The notes under the pieces: generated by a model
Database searches by the model: none
What the model saw: the letters and a program-made list of their open reading frames with translations, nothing else
What the model was told of the DNA's origin: nothing
DNA from: VXPQ01 sp965248175
GTDB taxonomy: Bacteria > Bacteroidota > Rhodothermia > Rhodothermales > VXPQ01
Reading direction: 5' to 3'
Length of the DNA stretch: 64,000 bases
NCBI GenBank assembly: GCA_965248175.1
Contig: OZ252093.1
Coordinates: 1,550,001 to 1,614,000, forward strand
Translations under genes and position numbers: made by a program
Part shown: piece by piece, positions 43,019 through 52,499 of the stretch
Layout: each line of letters opens with the position of its first letter
Position numbering within the stretch: position 1 is the stretch's first letter

Positions 43019-44404
43019 ATGGCGCACAAACAAGCCTCATCATCTCGCAGGAACTTTCTCAAAACCATGACCGCCGGTGCGGCTGGTGGTATGCTTGGGG
43101 GAGGCATCTTAACGAGCGGTATGACATCGAAAAGTTACGGGCGCATTCCGGGCGCGAACGATCGCGTCCGCGTCGGCATCGTGGGCTTTTCCAATCGGGC
43201 GCGCGGTTCGCTCATTCCTTCGTTGGTTACTTCCGCGAAGGACATGAATTTCGACATCGTGGCCGTGTCCGATATCTGGAACCGCCGGCGCGAAGAGGGG
43301 ACGGCATTTGTGCATGCGCAGCGCGCGGAAGCCGGTCTGGAGGGAGGAGACGGCGTCAAGGCGATGCGCAACAACGAGGAACTGTACGACTCCGGCATGG
43401 TCGATGCGGTGGTCATCTCCACGGCGGATTTTCAGCATGCGCTTCATGCCATCGAAGCCGTCGAGGCCGGATGCGACGTATATGTCGAAAAGCCGTTTGC
43501 CAATACGATGGAGGACGCCAATCTGGCCCTGAAGAGGATTACCGCGTCGGATCGGGTCCTGCAAGTGGGCACGCAGCGCCGCAGCGCCTCGAATTACATG
43601 GCTGCCAGCGAGTATATCCGCTCCGGGAAGTTCGGCGATATCGTATCGGCGCATATGACCTGGAATGTGAACCAGCCGGGGCGGTGGCGGCGTCCGGATC
43701 TGGTGGCGTCCATTAAGGAATCGGATACGGACTGGACGCGCTATCTGATGAATCGCCCGCACGAGGCGTGGGACCCGCGAAAATATCTCGAATACCGGTT
43801 GTTCTGGCCTTATTCTTCCGGCATTCCCGATCAATGGATGGTGCATCAGATCGATACCGTTCACTGGTTCACCGGTATGCCGTATCCCCGCAGCGTGGTC
43901 GGCAACGGCGGCATTTACCTGTGGAAGGACGGGCGGAAGAATTTCGACACGATGACCGCTGTCTACGATTATGGTCCGCTGGAGGACCCAACCAGCGGGT
44001 TTCAGGTGGTGTATTCTTCCCGGCAGACGAACGCGGCCGGCGGTGTCCGGGAACTCTATTATTCCAATGGGGGCACACTGAACCTCGATACGAACACAGT
44101 GAGTCCTGAGGGAGGGCTAACCGAGCGCCATGCCGTCGCCATGGGTATGCAGCCGTTCCGGCTCAACGAAATGAAGCTGGACGAGGTGGGGGGCGTAGCC
44201 ACGGCGGCAAACACGGGCGGCGACAATGCAACCATCGCGCATATGCGCAACTGGATGGAATGCGTGCGTTCGCGCGAGACGCCCAATGCGGACATTCATG
44301 CTGCCTGGAACCATTCGGTGGCGCTCTGCATGACGATCGCCGCCCTGCATACCGGAAAGCGGATCACTTTCGACATGCAGAAAATGGATGTCGTCGTAAG
44401 CTGA
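43019..44404 (+). CDS. Tat-exported Gfo/Idh/MocA-family oxidoreductase
   Basis: 461 residues. Tat leader SSRRNFLKTMTAGAAGGMLG. Rossmann domain beginning VRVGIVGFSNRARGSLIPSL (GxxxxxR form), VAVSDIWNRRREEG, VVISTADFQHALHAIEAVEA and the family motif DVYVEKPFANT with the catalytic Lys (EKP). The C-terminal alpha/beta domain has GIPDQWMVHQIDTVHWFTGM with the active-site His region. NAD(P) is usually held tightly in exported members. It should oxidise or reduce a sugar or cyclitol in the periplasm together with the flanking TIM-barrel proteins. The DUF6807 gene starts 5 bp after its stop. Confidence 0.92.
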   Translation: MAHKQASSSRRNFLKTMTAGAAGGMLGGGILTSGMTSKSYGRIPGANDRVRVGIVGFSNRARGSLIPSLVTSAKDMNFDIVAVSDIWNRRREEGTAFVHAQRAEAGLEGGDGVKAMRNNEELYDSGMVDAVVISTADFQHALHAIEAVEAGCDVYVEKPFANTMEDANLALKRITASDRVLQVGTQRRSASNYMAASEYIRSGKFGDIVSAHMTWNVNQPGRWRRPDLVASIKESDTDWTRYLMNRPHEAWDPRKYLEYRLFWPYSSGIPDQWMVHQIDTVHWFTGMPYPRSVVGNGGIYLWKDGRKNFDTMTAVYDYGPLEDPTSGFQVVYSSRQTNAAGGVRELYYSNGGTLNLDTNTVSPEGGLTERHAVAMGMQPFRLNEMKLDEVGGVATAANTGGDNATIAHMRNWMECVRSRETPNADIHAAWNHSVALCMTIAALHTGKRITFDMQKMDVVVS

Positions 44405-44409
44405 ACGAG

Positions 44410-45531
44410 ATGGGTCTCATGGCCGTGTTTTTCCTGGGCGTCGCGCGATTTTTGCGCAGACGGTTCTTTTGCGGGTGGAGTGGATTGTTCGTTCTTGCGG
44501 CGTTTTTTCCGATGGCGGGGGTTTTCCCCGGCGCCACGCTTGGACAGGCCCTCGATACGCCGCAGGTTCTTGTTGTGCCGGACTCGGCGGCGCAGCGTGT
44601 AGATGTGCTGGTTGATGGCGAGTTATTCACCGCGTACCTTTATGCAGACACGCTTTCCGTGCTTAAAAAGCCGGTGCTTTATCCGCTGCGGACGTCGTCC
44701 GGCATTGCTGTGACGCGGGGATATCCGCTGGAAGAGGCCGTGGGCGAACGAGTGGATCACCCGCACCATATCGGCCTGTGGTTCAATTACGGCGACATCA
44801 ACGGGCTGGATTTCTGGAACAACTCGGATGCCGTATCTGCCGAGCGCGCCGCTTCGATGGGCACGATTCGCCACCGGGCGGTCACGCATGTCGAAAGCGG
44901 TGCGGGACGCGGTGCGCTTCATGTCACGATGGACTGGTTTGCCCCGGACGGCACGGCGCTCCTTCGTGAGGATACCCGCTTCGTGTTTCGTGCCGAAGCC
45001 GATCTCCGCATAGTTGATCGCATCACGACGCTGACGGCGCTGGACCGGAAGGTGTCTTTCGAGGACAACAAGGAGGGGGCCCTCGGTTTGCGGGTCACAC
45101 GCGCGCTTGAAATGCCTTCGAATCGTCCTGTGAATGTGCTTGCTGCCGACGGTTCGGTGATCAGTACGTCGGACAACGAACACGTGACCGGTCAGTACCG
45201 CAACAGCGAAGGAGTCGTGGGATATCCTGATGTCTGGGGGAAGCGTGCGCGCTGGATGATGCTCTCCGGGGCGATCCTGGACCGTCCGGTGACGATCGCC
45301 GTGTTCGATCATCCCCGTAACCCGGGGTTTCCTACCTACTGGCATGCGCGCGACTACGGCCTGTTTGCCGCCAATCCATTCGGACAGGCCGTTTTCAGCG
45401 AAGGGGCGGAAGCCCTGCATTTTGCACTTGCGCCGGGGGTATCGACCACGTTGCGCCATCGGATCATGCTCTTTTCCGGGCATCCGGCGCCTGACGATGT
45501 GGAGTCGGCCTACCGGGATTTTGCAGAATAG
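44410..45531 (+). CDS. DUF6807 (PmoA-like) exported protein
   Basis: 373 residues with an N-terminal hydrophobic export signal (GLFVLAAFFPMAGVFPGATL). The body matches the DUF6807/PmoA-like family: KPVLYPLRTSSGIAVTRGYP, VDHPHHIGLWFNYGDINGLD (the HPHHxGLWF hallmark), SVEDNKEGALGLR-type strand (FEDNKEGALGLRVTRALEM), WMMLSG and GYPDVWGKRARW. The name PmoA is historical; these proteins are not methane monooxygenase. They are regular partners of Gfo/Idh/MocA oxidoreductases in polysaccharide-degrading bacteria; activity unknown. The gap of 5 bp to the preceding gene indicates one transcript. Start ATG 44410 is the first in frame after that stop. Confidence 0.82.
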   Translation: MGLMAVFFLGVARFLRRRFFCGWSGLFVLAAFFPMAGVFPGATLGQALDTPQVLVVPDSAAQRVDVLVDGELFTAYLYADTLSVLKKPVLYPLRTSSGIAVTRGYPLEEAVGERVDHPHHIGLWFNYGDINGLDFWNNSDAVSAERAASMGTIRHRAVTHVESGAGRGALHVTMDWFAPDGTALLREDTRFVFRAEADLRIVDRITTLTALDRKVSFEDNKEGALGLRVTRALEMPSNRPVNVLAADGSVISTSDNEHVTGQYRNSEGVVGYPDVWGKRARWMMLSGAILDRPVTIAVFDHPRNPGFPTYWHARDYGLFAANPFGQAVFSEGAEALHFALAPGVSTTLRHRIMLFSGHPAPDDVESAYRDFAE

Positions 45532-45606
45532 CGCACTGTATGTCAAGGGATTGCCCTTGCTGTTTCCCTGTATCCGTATCCTTTCGGTCTAAACCCTTTA
45601 CCTGCT

Positions 45607-46569
45607 ATGCAGCGCATGGATCGCCGCCGTTTTATACAGACTTCATCCATTGCCTTCGGGGGATTCGCTTGCGGAGGACTGGTTGCCGGGTGCGGTAGCG
45701 AGGACGTGGGTACGGGAGAAATCGCCGGAACGCCCGTGAAGCCGTCCTGGAAATACGCCATCTGCAACGAGATTATGCAGGACTGGGACTGGGAGCGGCA
45801 GTGCAGGTACGCCGCCGAGGCGGGATACGAGGGGATTGAGGTGGCGCCTTTTACGTTGGGAAACCATGTGGACGATATCTCTATGGATCGCCGGGCCGAG
45901 ATCCGGGGCATTGCCGAGGAAGCCGGTGTGGATATCCTGGGATTGCATTGGCTGCTTGTGACGCCTGAAGGCCTTCATACTACTACCCCCGACGAGGCCA
46001 TTCGCCGCGAAAGCTGGGAGTACATGGCGAAGCTTGCGGAGTTTTGTGCAGACCTTGGCGGCAAGGTGATGATTTTCGGTTCGCCGGGGCAGCGTTCTTC
46101 TATGGGCATTTCGACCGAGGAGGCGGTCGAGCATCTGACGAACGGATTGCGTGATGTGGCGCCGTCCATTGCCGGGCACGGTGTGCAGTTATTGCTTGAA
46201 CCGTTGTCCAGCGATCAGACGGATGTGATCAATACGCTCGGCGAGGCACTGGCTGTTGTCGAAGCGGTCGATCACCCGGCCGTCTCGGCCATGTTCGATT
46301 TTCACAATACGGCCGACGAAACGAGTCCGCTTGACGAACTGGTGCATGCCTATTACGATCATATCGGGCACATCCAGATTCAGGAGATGGACGGTACGTA
46401 CCTTGGCACCGGCGATGCTGTTGAGGCGTACGTGCCGGCGTTGCAAGCCTTCCGGGATAAGGGCTACGACAAGTGGATATCTCTTGAGGTGTTTGATTTC
46501 GAACCCGGTCCCGAGCGGATTGCAACCGCTTCGATGGCGACGCTGCAACAGATGGAGGCGGCATTGTAG
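45607..46569 (+). CDS. Exported TIM-barrel sugar isomerase/epimerase-like lipoprotein
   Basis: 320 residues. The leader combines a twin-arginine motif (MDRRRFIQTSSIAFGGFACG) and a lipobox (LVAGC), so it may be a Tat-exported lipoprotein. The AP_endonuc_2 TIM barrel includes WKYAICNEIMQDWDWERQCR, YEGIEVAPFTLGNHVDDIS, ILGLHWLLVTPEGLHTTTPD, KVMIFGSPGQRSS, LLLEPLSSDQTDVINT, SAMFDFHNTADE, HIGHIQIQEMDGTYLGTGD and ISLEVFDFEPG. Metal ligands Glu, Asp/His, His, Glu are seen. Last gene of the exported sugar operon (75 bp after DUF6807). Its last ~25 codons are repeated at 56322 as the edge of the tandem duplication. Confidence 0.87.
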   Translation: MQRMDRRRFIQTSSIAFGGFACGGLVAGCGSEDVGTGEIAGTPVKPSWKYAICNEIMQDWDWERQCRYAAEAGYEGIEVAPFTLGNHVDDISMDRRAEIRGIAEEAGVDILGLHWLLVTPEGLHTTTPDEAIRRESWEYMAKLAEFCADLGGKVMIFGSPGQRSSMGISTEEAVEHLTNGLRDVAPSIAGHGVQLLLEPLSSDQTDVINTLGEALAVVEAVDHPAVSAMFDFHNTADETSPLDELVHAYYDHIGHIQIQEMDGTYLGTGDAVEAYVPALQAFRDKGYDKWISLEVFDFEPGPERIATASMATLQQMEAAL

Positions 46570-46919
46570 AGGGAGGGAGATAAGTACAAAAGATGCCGCC
46601 TTCACCAAATCTTAACAAAACAGATTTGTTCTTTACTCATTGTTTATTAGGCGAATGACAAGAATCACCCTTTCAAATTAAAAAATATACCCTCTTCGAA
46701 TTATTTTTTGATTACAAAAGCAGTTCCACGCATAATTTAAATTCAAAAGATCAAAAAAAATACATAAATTGCTTTCCTTAGCATCTCTGCCTAACCTTAG
46801 TACAAGTCGCCCAAATAACGATTTCCGAAGGATTTCCTCGGGAATCCTCACTGCTTTGACAGTCGTTCCTGCGCACGGATGTTTTTATCGTATCCGGACA
46901 CCAAAAAAAGGGATATGCC
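46570..46919 (+). promoter_or_regulatory. A/T-rich leader upstream of receptor copy 1
   Basis: 350 bp without a gene. The 46605-46790 part is strikingly A/T-rich compared with its surroundings and is almost unchanged in copy 2 (56396-56747), apart from a divergent patch at about 46740-46765. A TTTTTTGATT run (from about 46704) and TAATTTAA (46735-46742) could be promoter elements with a 22-bp spacer, but the match to the Bacteroidota consensus is weak. The final ~20 bases before ATG are A-rich. Confidence 0.4.
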
Positions 46920-49900
46920 ATGAACCACCGCTATACTATCTTTCTCTTTCTGGCACTGTTGTGGCCGTCTGCCGCTGCCGTCGCACAAACCGGAAAAATT
47001 GCGGGCAGTGTGGTTGACCAAAACCAGGAACCGCTGATCGGGGTCAATGTCATCGTCGACGGAACCACCATCGGCGCCGTCACGAACGCCGACGGTTACT
47101 TTTCTATTCTGAACGTTCGCCCCGGTACTCATACCGTGCGGGCTACGTTCATCGGTTTTACGCCGGTGATCGTCGAGGGCGTTCGCGTGGCCATTGAACT
47201 TACGACCGATTTGGACATTTCCATGCAAGAGGCTGCTGTTGGTTTGGAAGAGGTGGTCGTGACTGCGGAGCAACCCATCATTCAACGAGACATAGCCGCT
47301 TCGCAACGAAACATTGATGCGGAGGAGATTGCGAGCGGGAGATACCAGACGGTCGCACAGGTGCTTACGGCCCAGGTCGCGTTCAACGACATCAGCAGCG
47401 TAGAGGACCGGCCGGAGATACGCGGTTCGTTCTTCGACGAGTCGCTTTATCTGGTTGATGGCGTGAACTACAACGATCCGCTTACCAATCAGCCGCACTA
47501 TCAGGCAAACCTCGATGCGGTGGAAGAGATCAAGGTACAGACGGGAGGTTTCAGCGCCGAATACGGGGATGTCCGTTCGGGCGTCATCAACGTGGTTACG
47601 CGCGAGGGGGGCAACCGCTACGCGGGGTCCATAAACCTGCAGTACAGTCCCGCCGAGCTCAAGCATTTAGGGCCGGGACCGTTCGGTTTCGATTCCCCGA
47701 TCGTCGAGCCGTTCGTGGATCCGAATCTCGGCGCCTTCGAAGGCGGCAATTCGTTCTTCGACGGGTGGAATGCGCTCGCGGCTTCGTTGGATAATGGTGA
47801 AGCCCATGCAGGCAAACCCATGGAGCTGTACGCCCGCTACCTTTGGAGACACCGTTCGCAGGACGCCATTAACGAATTGAAGCGTTTGCAAGAGCAAGGC
47901 ATTGTGCAATTCGCCGAAGGGGTCGATCCGGACGATGTGGTGTTTCAACAGACCGGCGTGATCCCAGACTATCGCATCAGCGCGACACTCGGGGGTCCCA
48001 TTCCGTTTTTCAGGCCTTTGAAATTCTTTTTGAGTTACAACGCAAGACAATCCGAATACGCCTACCGTTTTGCGCAACCAAGTTTTCAGGATCAGAGCTT
48101 CCGGGGCAAGTTGACGACGAATGTGGGGAGAGGGAAGAAACTGAATGTGCATGGCTATTACAGCAAGCAAAAAGGTGGAAGCGGCGGCGAGGGGCCTGGC
48201 GTTGGAGGATTCGTTTCAAGCAATCCTTTCTCTTCCACGGGGGGGGTGAACAAATATTGGAATCCTCATTGTGCGATACCCGGCGCTCGTACGCGCCAGA
48301 TTTACGGAACGCAGTGGACGCATGCGCTTTCGGCGAGTACGTTCTACAAGGTTCAGGTTACGCACGATCGGGTCGATTACGATCTAATCCACGTGCGCCG
48401 CAATACGGCCCCTATCCCAAATACCGGAGGAATCGCCAGTTCTTCGTCAAACAGCGGTTCCGGGGTCGATGGCGGGCGCATCGGAACGGAGGCCGAGGCC
48501 ATGCAACGGGCCGCCGCCGGGCAAGAAGGATGGGAAAAATGGCGAGAATGGGCCCTGCTTCAGATCGGCGAGCATTGGTACGACGAGACGCCGAAAGGAA
48601 AGGGACCGATAACCTGGCGGGATGCATCGGGCGAGTATCGTCTGGAAGGCTGCCGTGAGAAAATCAACGATGGATATTCGCGCGGGTGGGACGCCACCGG
48701 TAGTTTCACAAGTCAGGTGAACCCGAGCAATCAGGTTCAAGTGGGCTTTCAGTTTCGTTCGGAAGATTTCAATCAGTACTACGAGACGCTTGGTGCTTCC
48801 ACCAACCGAGGCACTGTATGGGATTTCAGGGCCCAGCAACTGATAGGCGCCGTTTATCTCCAGGACAAGCTCGAGTTCCAGGGCTTTGTGGCCACGCTCG
48901 GCGTGCGTCTCGACGTGCTGAACACAGGAAATTTTCCGACGGTCTTGAACGGATGCGATCTGTTCGGCGACCGAGGCACCGCAAACTGCACCGGCGACGC
49001 TCAGAACGGTCCCTTTGCCGAGGGCCTTGCGGCCGGTAATACGACCATAGATGTACCAGACGGCCGCGTGAGGGGAATCAAGGAAACCGTCGTTACGGAA
49101 ACCCTTGGCGTCAGCCGTAAGACCCATGCCCGCGTATCCCCTCGCATTGGCCTGTCCCATCCGATATCGACCGTAGCCAAGATATTTCTGAATTACGGGC
49201 ATTTCCACCAATGGCCCAACGCTGTTCAGTTGTATCGGCTTAATATGGATACCCGGCAAGGATACCGGGTAAGTGGATTCGGGAACCCTGTTCTGGAGCC
49301 GGAGCGGACGATCCAGTACGAGGTGGGGTACGAGCAGAATCTGTTCGACAGAATGAGTCTTCGCATGACGGGCTACTACAAGAACGTGAACTCCGAAATC
49401 GCAAATATAAATTTCTATCCGCTGCTTTACGGAGGCGGGAACTACAACATACCCGTGAATCGCAGGTTCAGGGACGTACGCGGTTTCGAAGCGTTCCTGG
49501 AATTGCGTCGTGGGTCCCTTCCGTATCTCAGCGGTTGGGTCAGCGCCAACTATCTTGTGGAGAGCGGCGGCGCATACGGCTACGATCGGTTCTATGAGGA
49601 CCCGCTCAGCGATGCTCGATTGGCGAATACGCAGGTTTCCAGCCCCGATGTGCGTCCGATCGTCAAAAGCAGTGTCAGCTTTCGCTTGCCGGATAATGTT
49701 CGGGGGCCTCGCCTTGGGGAAGTTTCCCTGTTTGGCGGACTCAATCTGAGTTTATCGTACACTTGGCGGCGAGGCAGGCAATTTACCTTCAATCCGGCTG
49801 AAATTCCTTTGGTGGAAGATAACGTGCGCTGGCGTCCTTATCAGCGTTGGGACTTGCGCCTGACCAAATCGCTGTTCCGTTCGGGGAATTACGAGACGGC

Positions 49901-50201
49901 GTTTTACATCGACGTTTCGAACCTCTTCAACAACCGCAACATGAACGGCTTCAGCGGTACCGACGTAGGGGGCAGTACCAGTTGGGCTTGGGATGGGCAC
50001 AGATGGTGGAAGAGGGAACGACTGGATTACCTGGAATCGCTGGGCTATACGGCGGAAAATCAGAACGAGGACGGTACGTTCGAAAACACGATCGGCGTTC
50101 CCGGCGATTGGGACAATGACGCCATAGATCTACCTGCCTTTACCCCGTGGACATTCCTGGAGCGCCGCGACATTTTCTTCGGTATCAAGCTCAATTTCTG
50201 A
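46920..50201 (+). CDS. TonB-dependent receptor, cassette copy 1
   Basis: 1093-residue outer-membrane receptor. Signal peptide (IFLFLALLWPSAAAVAQ), carboxypeptidase-regulatory-like domain (residues ~25-105, KIAGSVVDQNQEPLIGVNVI ... VTNADGYFSILNV), plug domain (AEQPIIQRDIAASQRNIDAE; SFFDESLYLVDGVNYNDPLT; VQTGGFSAEYGDVRSGVINV) and a large barrel ending FFGIKLNF. It resembles SusC-type/Oar-like receptors, yet no SusD is present; its partner is the secreted protein downstream. Compared with copy 2 (56748-60029) it has the same length. Blocks such as 46920-47590, 48458-48590, 48838-48927 and 49293-49564 are identical or nearly so; blocks between them differ in many positions. Start 46920 follows an A-rich leader. 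Confidence 0.92.
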   Translation: MNHRYTIFLFLALLWPSAAAVAQTGKIAGSVVDQNQEPLIGVNVIVDGTTIGAVTNADGYFSILNVRPGTHTVRATFIGFTPVIVEGVRVAIELTTDLDISMQEAAVGLEEVVVTAEQPIIQRDIAASQRNIDAEEIASGRYQTVAQVLTAQVAFNDISSVEDRPEIRGSFFDESLYLVDGVNYNDPLTNQPHYQANLDAVEEIKVQTGGFSAEYGDVRSGVINVVTREGGNRYAGSINLQYSPAELKHLGPGPFGFDSPIVEPFVDPNLGAFEGGNSFFDGWNALAASLDNGEAHAGKPMELYARYLWRHRSQDAINELKRLQEQGIVQFAEGVDPDDVVFQQTGVIPDYRISATLGGPIPFFRPLKFFLSYNARQSEYAYRFAQPSFQDQSFRGKLTTNVGRGKKLNVHGYYSKQKGGSGGEGPGVGGFVSSNPFSSTGGVNKYWNPHCAIPGARTRQIYGTQWTHALSASTFYKVQVTHDRVDYDLIHVRRNTAPIPNTGGIASSSSNSGSGVDGGRIGTEAEAMQRAAAGQEGWEKWREWALLQIGEHWYDETPKGKGPITWRDASGEYRLEGCREKINDGYSRGWDATGSFTSQVNPSNQVQVGFQFRSEDFNQYYETLGASTNRGTVWDFRAQQLIGAVYLQDKLEFQGFVATLGVRLDVLNTGNFPTVLNGCDLFGDRGTANCTGDAQNGPFAEGLAAGNTTIDVPDGRVRGIKETVVTETLGVSRKTHARVSPRIGLSHPISTVAKIFLNYGHFHQWPNAVQLYRLNMDTRQGYRVSGFGNPVLEPERTIQYEVGYEQNLFDRMSLRMTGYYKNVNSEIANINFYPLLYGGGNYNIPVNRRFRDVRGFEAFLELRRGSLPYLSGWVSANYLVESGGAYGYDRFYEDPLSDARLANTQVSSPDVRPIVKSSVSFRLPDNVRGPRLGEVSLFGGLNLSLSYTWRRGRQFTFNPAEIPLVEDNVRWRPYQRWDLRLTKSLFRSGNYETAFYIDVSNLFNNRNMNGFSGTDVGGSTSWAWDGHRWWKRERLDYLESLGYTAENQNEDGTFENTIGVPGDWDNDAIDLPAFTPWTFLERRDIFFGIKLNF

Positions 50202-50219
50202 GTAATTCGGAGTGCCCCC

Positions 50220-50255
50220 GGCGAGACGCGACGCTGTCGTTGCGTCTCGCCTTTT
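50220..50255 (+). terminator. Covarying hairpin between receptor and secreted-protein genes, copy 1
   Basis: A 14-bp stem (GGCGAGACGCGACG with CGTTGCGTCTCGCC, one G-U pair), a 4-base loop and a TTTT tail. Copy 2 has the same hairpin with compensatory base changes. It could be an attenuator or a partial terminator lowering downstream expression, or an mRNA-stabilising hairpin. Confidence 0.65.
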
Positions 50256-50268
50256 CGCAAAAAAATCC

Positions 50269-52485
50269 ATGTGTTTGGTTATGAGATATCGCAAAAGCAT
50301 ATACCAGGTCCTCGCCGGTTGCTTGTTGGCGGTGGTTTTTTCCGGAAGCGTACGAGCTCAGGAAGCACGCAGTTTGAACGTGGGATCTCTATGGTACAAC
50401 ACCAACTCGGCGCTGACGAGCGATAACATTTCCTGGCCCGTTGACCGACGTGTCTCCGGCAGCCGCCGGGCGATGCTCGACGCAAACACCGTCATTATCG
50501 GAGTGGATCGGACCTGGGCCGACGCCAGCGGCGTCGTGCGGGATATCCAGATTGCTCAGGTAGGTCGTCGGAAGTTTTCCGACATCGAGCTGGTGACGCC
50601 CCCTGTGGCAGGCGCTTTCAAGCGGACCTATCGAACGCCGTATCCGTCCAGGGTGCTGGATGGCCAGGAATGGACGAGTATACAGGGCGGGGGGGATCCT
50701 GTCGATCCGAATTTGCCCGCCGCCGCTGTGATTTACACGCACCTTAATACCTGGACCGATATCGACATCGAACGCTGGGCCTATGCCTTCGCCAGCGACG
50801 ATCATGACGATTATGTCATCATGGAATACCGGTTCACCAACACATCCGGCGAAGTCCGCAATAATGTGTACTTCGGTTTGCAGGCCGAAACCTCTGCGCA
50901 CGCCTATTATCCGGCCGATTTGTGGGGTAACTACTACGGCGCCACCTATTCCGGTTTCGTGGCGGGCGACCGGGAGGCCGATTCCCTGCGGTTGTGGTAT
51001 TCCTGGGACGCTGACCAGGTCAGCACTGTGTCGACGGACAGCCGGGGAAAACCGCATGGACAATGGGGGCATTTTCAGGAATCGCAGTTTTTCGGCCATG
51101 TGGTGCTGCATGCCGATACGTCGCCTGCCGACGAGACGGACGATCCGTTACAGCCCATGAAGGCAGGTTGGTCGCAGCGCGAACTGGCGCCGGACTTGAA
51201 TGTCGCTGGACACGAGGACATTTACGATTATTTGTCGAAAGGATGGGATCCCGCCAATCCCAGGGCCTATAGCGTTACCGTAGATCGTACCGGCGCCATC
51301 GTATCGCAAGGGCCCTACCGCATTCTTGACCCCGGCCTTGGCCCCACCGGAGATGCGAGCGCGGATATCAACAACACCACGCAGTTCGATCCGCTGACCG
51401 AGCAGGAGAAGACTTCGTTGTTCAGTTTCGGGCCGTACACCCTGAATCCAGGTGACGACGTTCGTATCGTTACGGCCTACGTGGGCGGCAGCATTCCCTT
51501 TCGGTGGGCCATCGACGCGGGTGCAGCCTACGCCAACGGCAATCCGCAGCAGCTTCCTCTCAAGGCGTTGCCTTACGCCATTCCGAACGACGACGCCAAT
51601 TACCTGAAGCGGGATGAAATAGATGCTATCCGGGCATATACCGGAGGGCAAGTCATTGCTTCGCAAGGGAGCATGCTCGACAAGGCAACGAAAAACGAGG
51701 TGCTCGACCTCGGGCGTCCCTTGCTTTTTATGAATGCTTCCAAAGCCGTTCGCACATGGCGAAGCGGCAATGTAAAGCATGGGCAAGGTTCATTCAATAT
51801 ACCCCTTGCTCCGGCTACTCCATCCCTGACAGGTTTTTCCGAGAACGATCAGGTCCGCCTCAATTGGGGGAATGAGGCGGCGGAAGATAACCGGGGAGGG
51901 CCTATTGCAGGCTACCGGATCTATCGTGAATTTATACGACCCGCAGCTTCGGAAGCGCCAACGGACACCACATTTCTTGTTCACGAGGAGTTACCTGCCG
52001 GCGCCCGGGAGTACGTGGATACGCGTGTTACCCGCGGGGACGATTATTACTACTACGTTGTCGCCGTCAATGCCGATGGCGTCGAAAGTAGCCGTTTCCT
52101 GAACCGCACGGGTACTAGGGGCGATAAATTCCTCGAAGCGCTTACGCCCAGCCGTGCGCCCGCCGAAAACTGGCAGGAAAACGTGGTGGTGGTGCCGAAT
52201 CCGTACCATACCCAGGGAGCCTACAACTACGATACAAATCGCCGGCTGGCGTTCCTTAATCTGCCCGCATACGCCAACATTCACATATACACCGTGACAG
52301 GCGATCGCGTGCAGACCATTGAGCACGTGTCGGGTACGGGCAACAACGATTGGGAACGGCAGCAGACGCTCAGTACGACACAAATTGTCAGTGGAATCTA
52401 CATTTACGTTGTCGAGGAGCTCAGCGGTCCCGGCGCAGGGCCGACCGGCAATCAGGCTATCGGTAAATTCGTGGTCATTAAATAA
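50269..52485 (+). CDS. Large secreted protein with FN3-like domain and T9SS-like sorting tail, copy 1
   Basis: 738 residues. Sec signal RKSIYQVLAGCLLAVVFSGS with cleavage near VRAQ. The main part (residues ~30-530) is beta-rich and unfamiliar, with NNVYFGLQAETSAHAYYPAD and DLWGNYYGATYSGFVAGD-like motifs. An FN3-like domain follows (about residues 535-625, NDQVRLNWGNEAAED ... YYYYVVAVNADGVESS). The last ~95 residues (VVVPNPYHTQGAYNY; RLAFLNLPAYANIHIYTVTG; IVSGIYIYVVEE; GKFVVIK) fit a type IX secretion/Por sorting domain. It is probably exported to the cell surface and may act with the adjacent receptor. ATG 50269 follows an A-rich leader; ATG 50281 is a second candidate. Confidence 0.85.
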   Translation: MCLVMRYRKSIYQVLAGCLLAVVFSGSVRAQEARSLNVGSLWYNTNSALTSDNISWPVDRRVSGSRRAMLDANTVIIGVDRTWADASGVVRDIQIAQVGRRKFSDIELVTPPVAGAFKRTYRTPYPSRVLDGQEWTSIQGGGDPVDPNLPAAAVIYTHLNTWTDIDIERWAYAFASDDHDDYVIMEYRFTNTSGEVRNNVYFGLQAETSAHAYYPADLWGNYYGATYSGFVAGDREADSLRLWYSWDADQVSTVSTDSRGKPHGQWGHFQESQFFGHVVLHADTSPADETDDPLQPMKAGWSQRELAPDLNVAGHEDIYDYLSKGWDPANPRAYSVTVDRTGAIVSQGPYRILDPGLGPTGDASADINNTTQFDPLTEQEKTSLFSFGPYTLNPGDDVRIVTAYVGGSIPFRWAIDAGAAYANGNPQQLPLKALPYAIPNDDANYLKRDEIDAIRAYTGGQVIASQGSMLDKATKNEVLDLGRPLLFMNASKAVRTWRSGNVKHGQGSFNIPLAPATPSLTGFSENDQVRLNWGNEAAEDNRGGPIAGYRIYREFIRPAASEAPTDTTFLVHEELPAGAREYVDTRVTRGDDYYYYVVAVNADGVESSRFLNRTGTRGDKFLEALTPSRAPAENWQENVVVVPNPYHTQGAYNYDTNRRLAFLNLPAYANIHIYTVTGDRVQTIEHVSGTGNNDWERQQTLSTTQIVSGIYIYVVEELSGPGAGPTGNQAIGKFVVIK

Positions 52486-52487
52486 TT

Positions 52488-52493
52488 AAGGAG
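52488..52493 (+). promoter_or_regulatory. Strong Shine-Dalgarno site before PorV copy 1
   Basis: AAGGAG six bases before ATG 52500. Most starts in this window lack such a site, so this one stands out and supports high PorV translation. The same site precedes copy 2 at 62319-62324. Confidence 0.75.
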
Positions 52494-52499
52494 AAAACC

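Noticed and set aside
46769..47017. 82-codon frame across the leader of receptor copy 1
   Set aside because: It shifts out of frame with the receptor and reads the signal peptide region in a wrong frame; not conserved as a separate ORF in copy 2.
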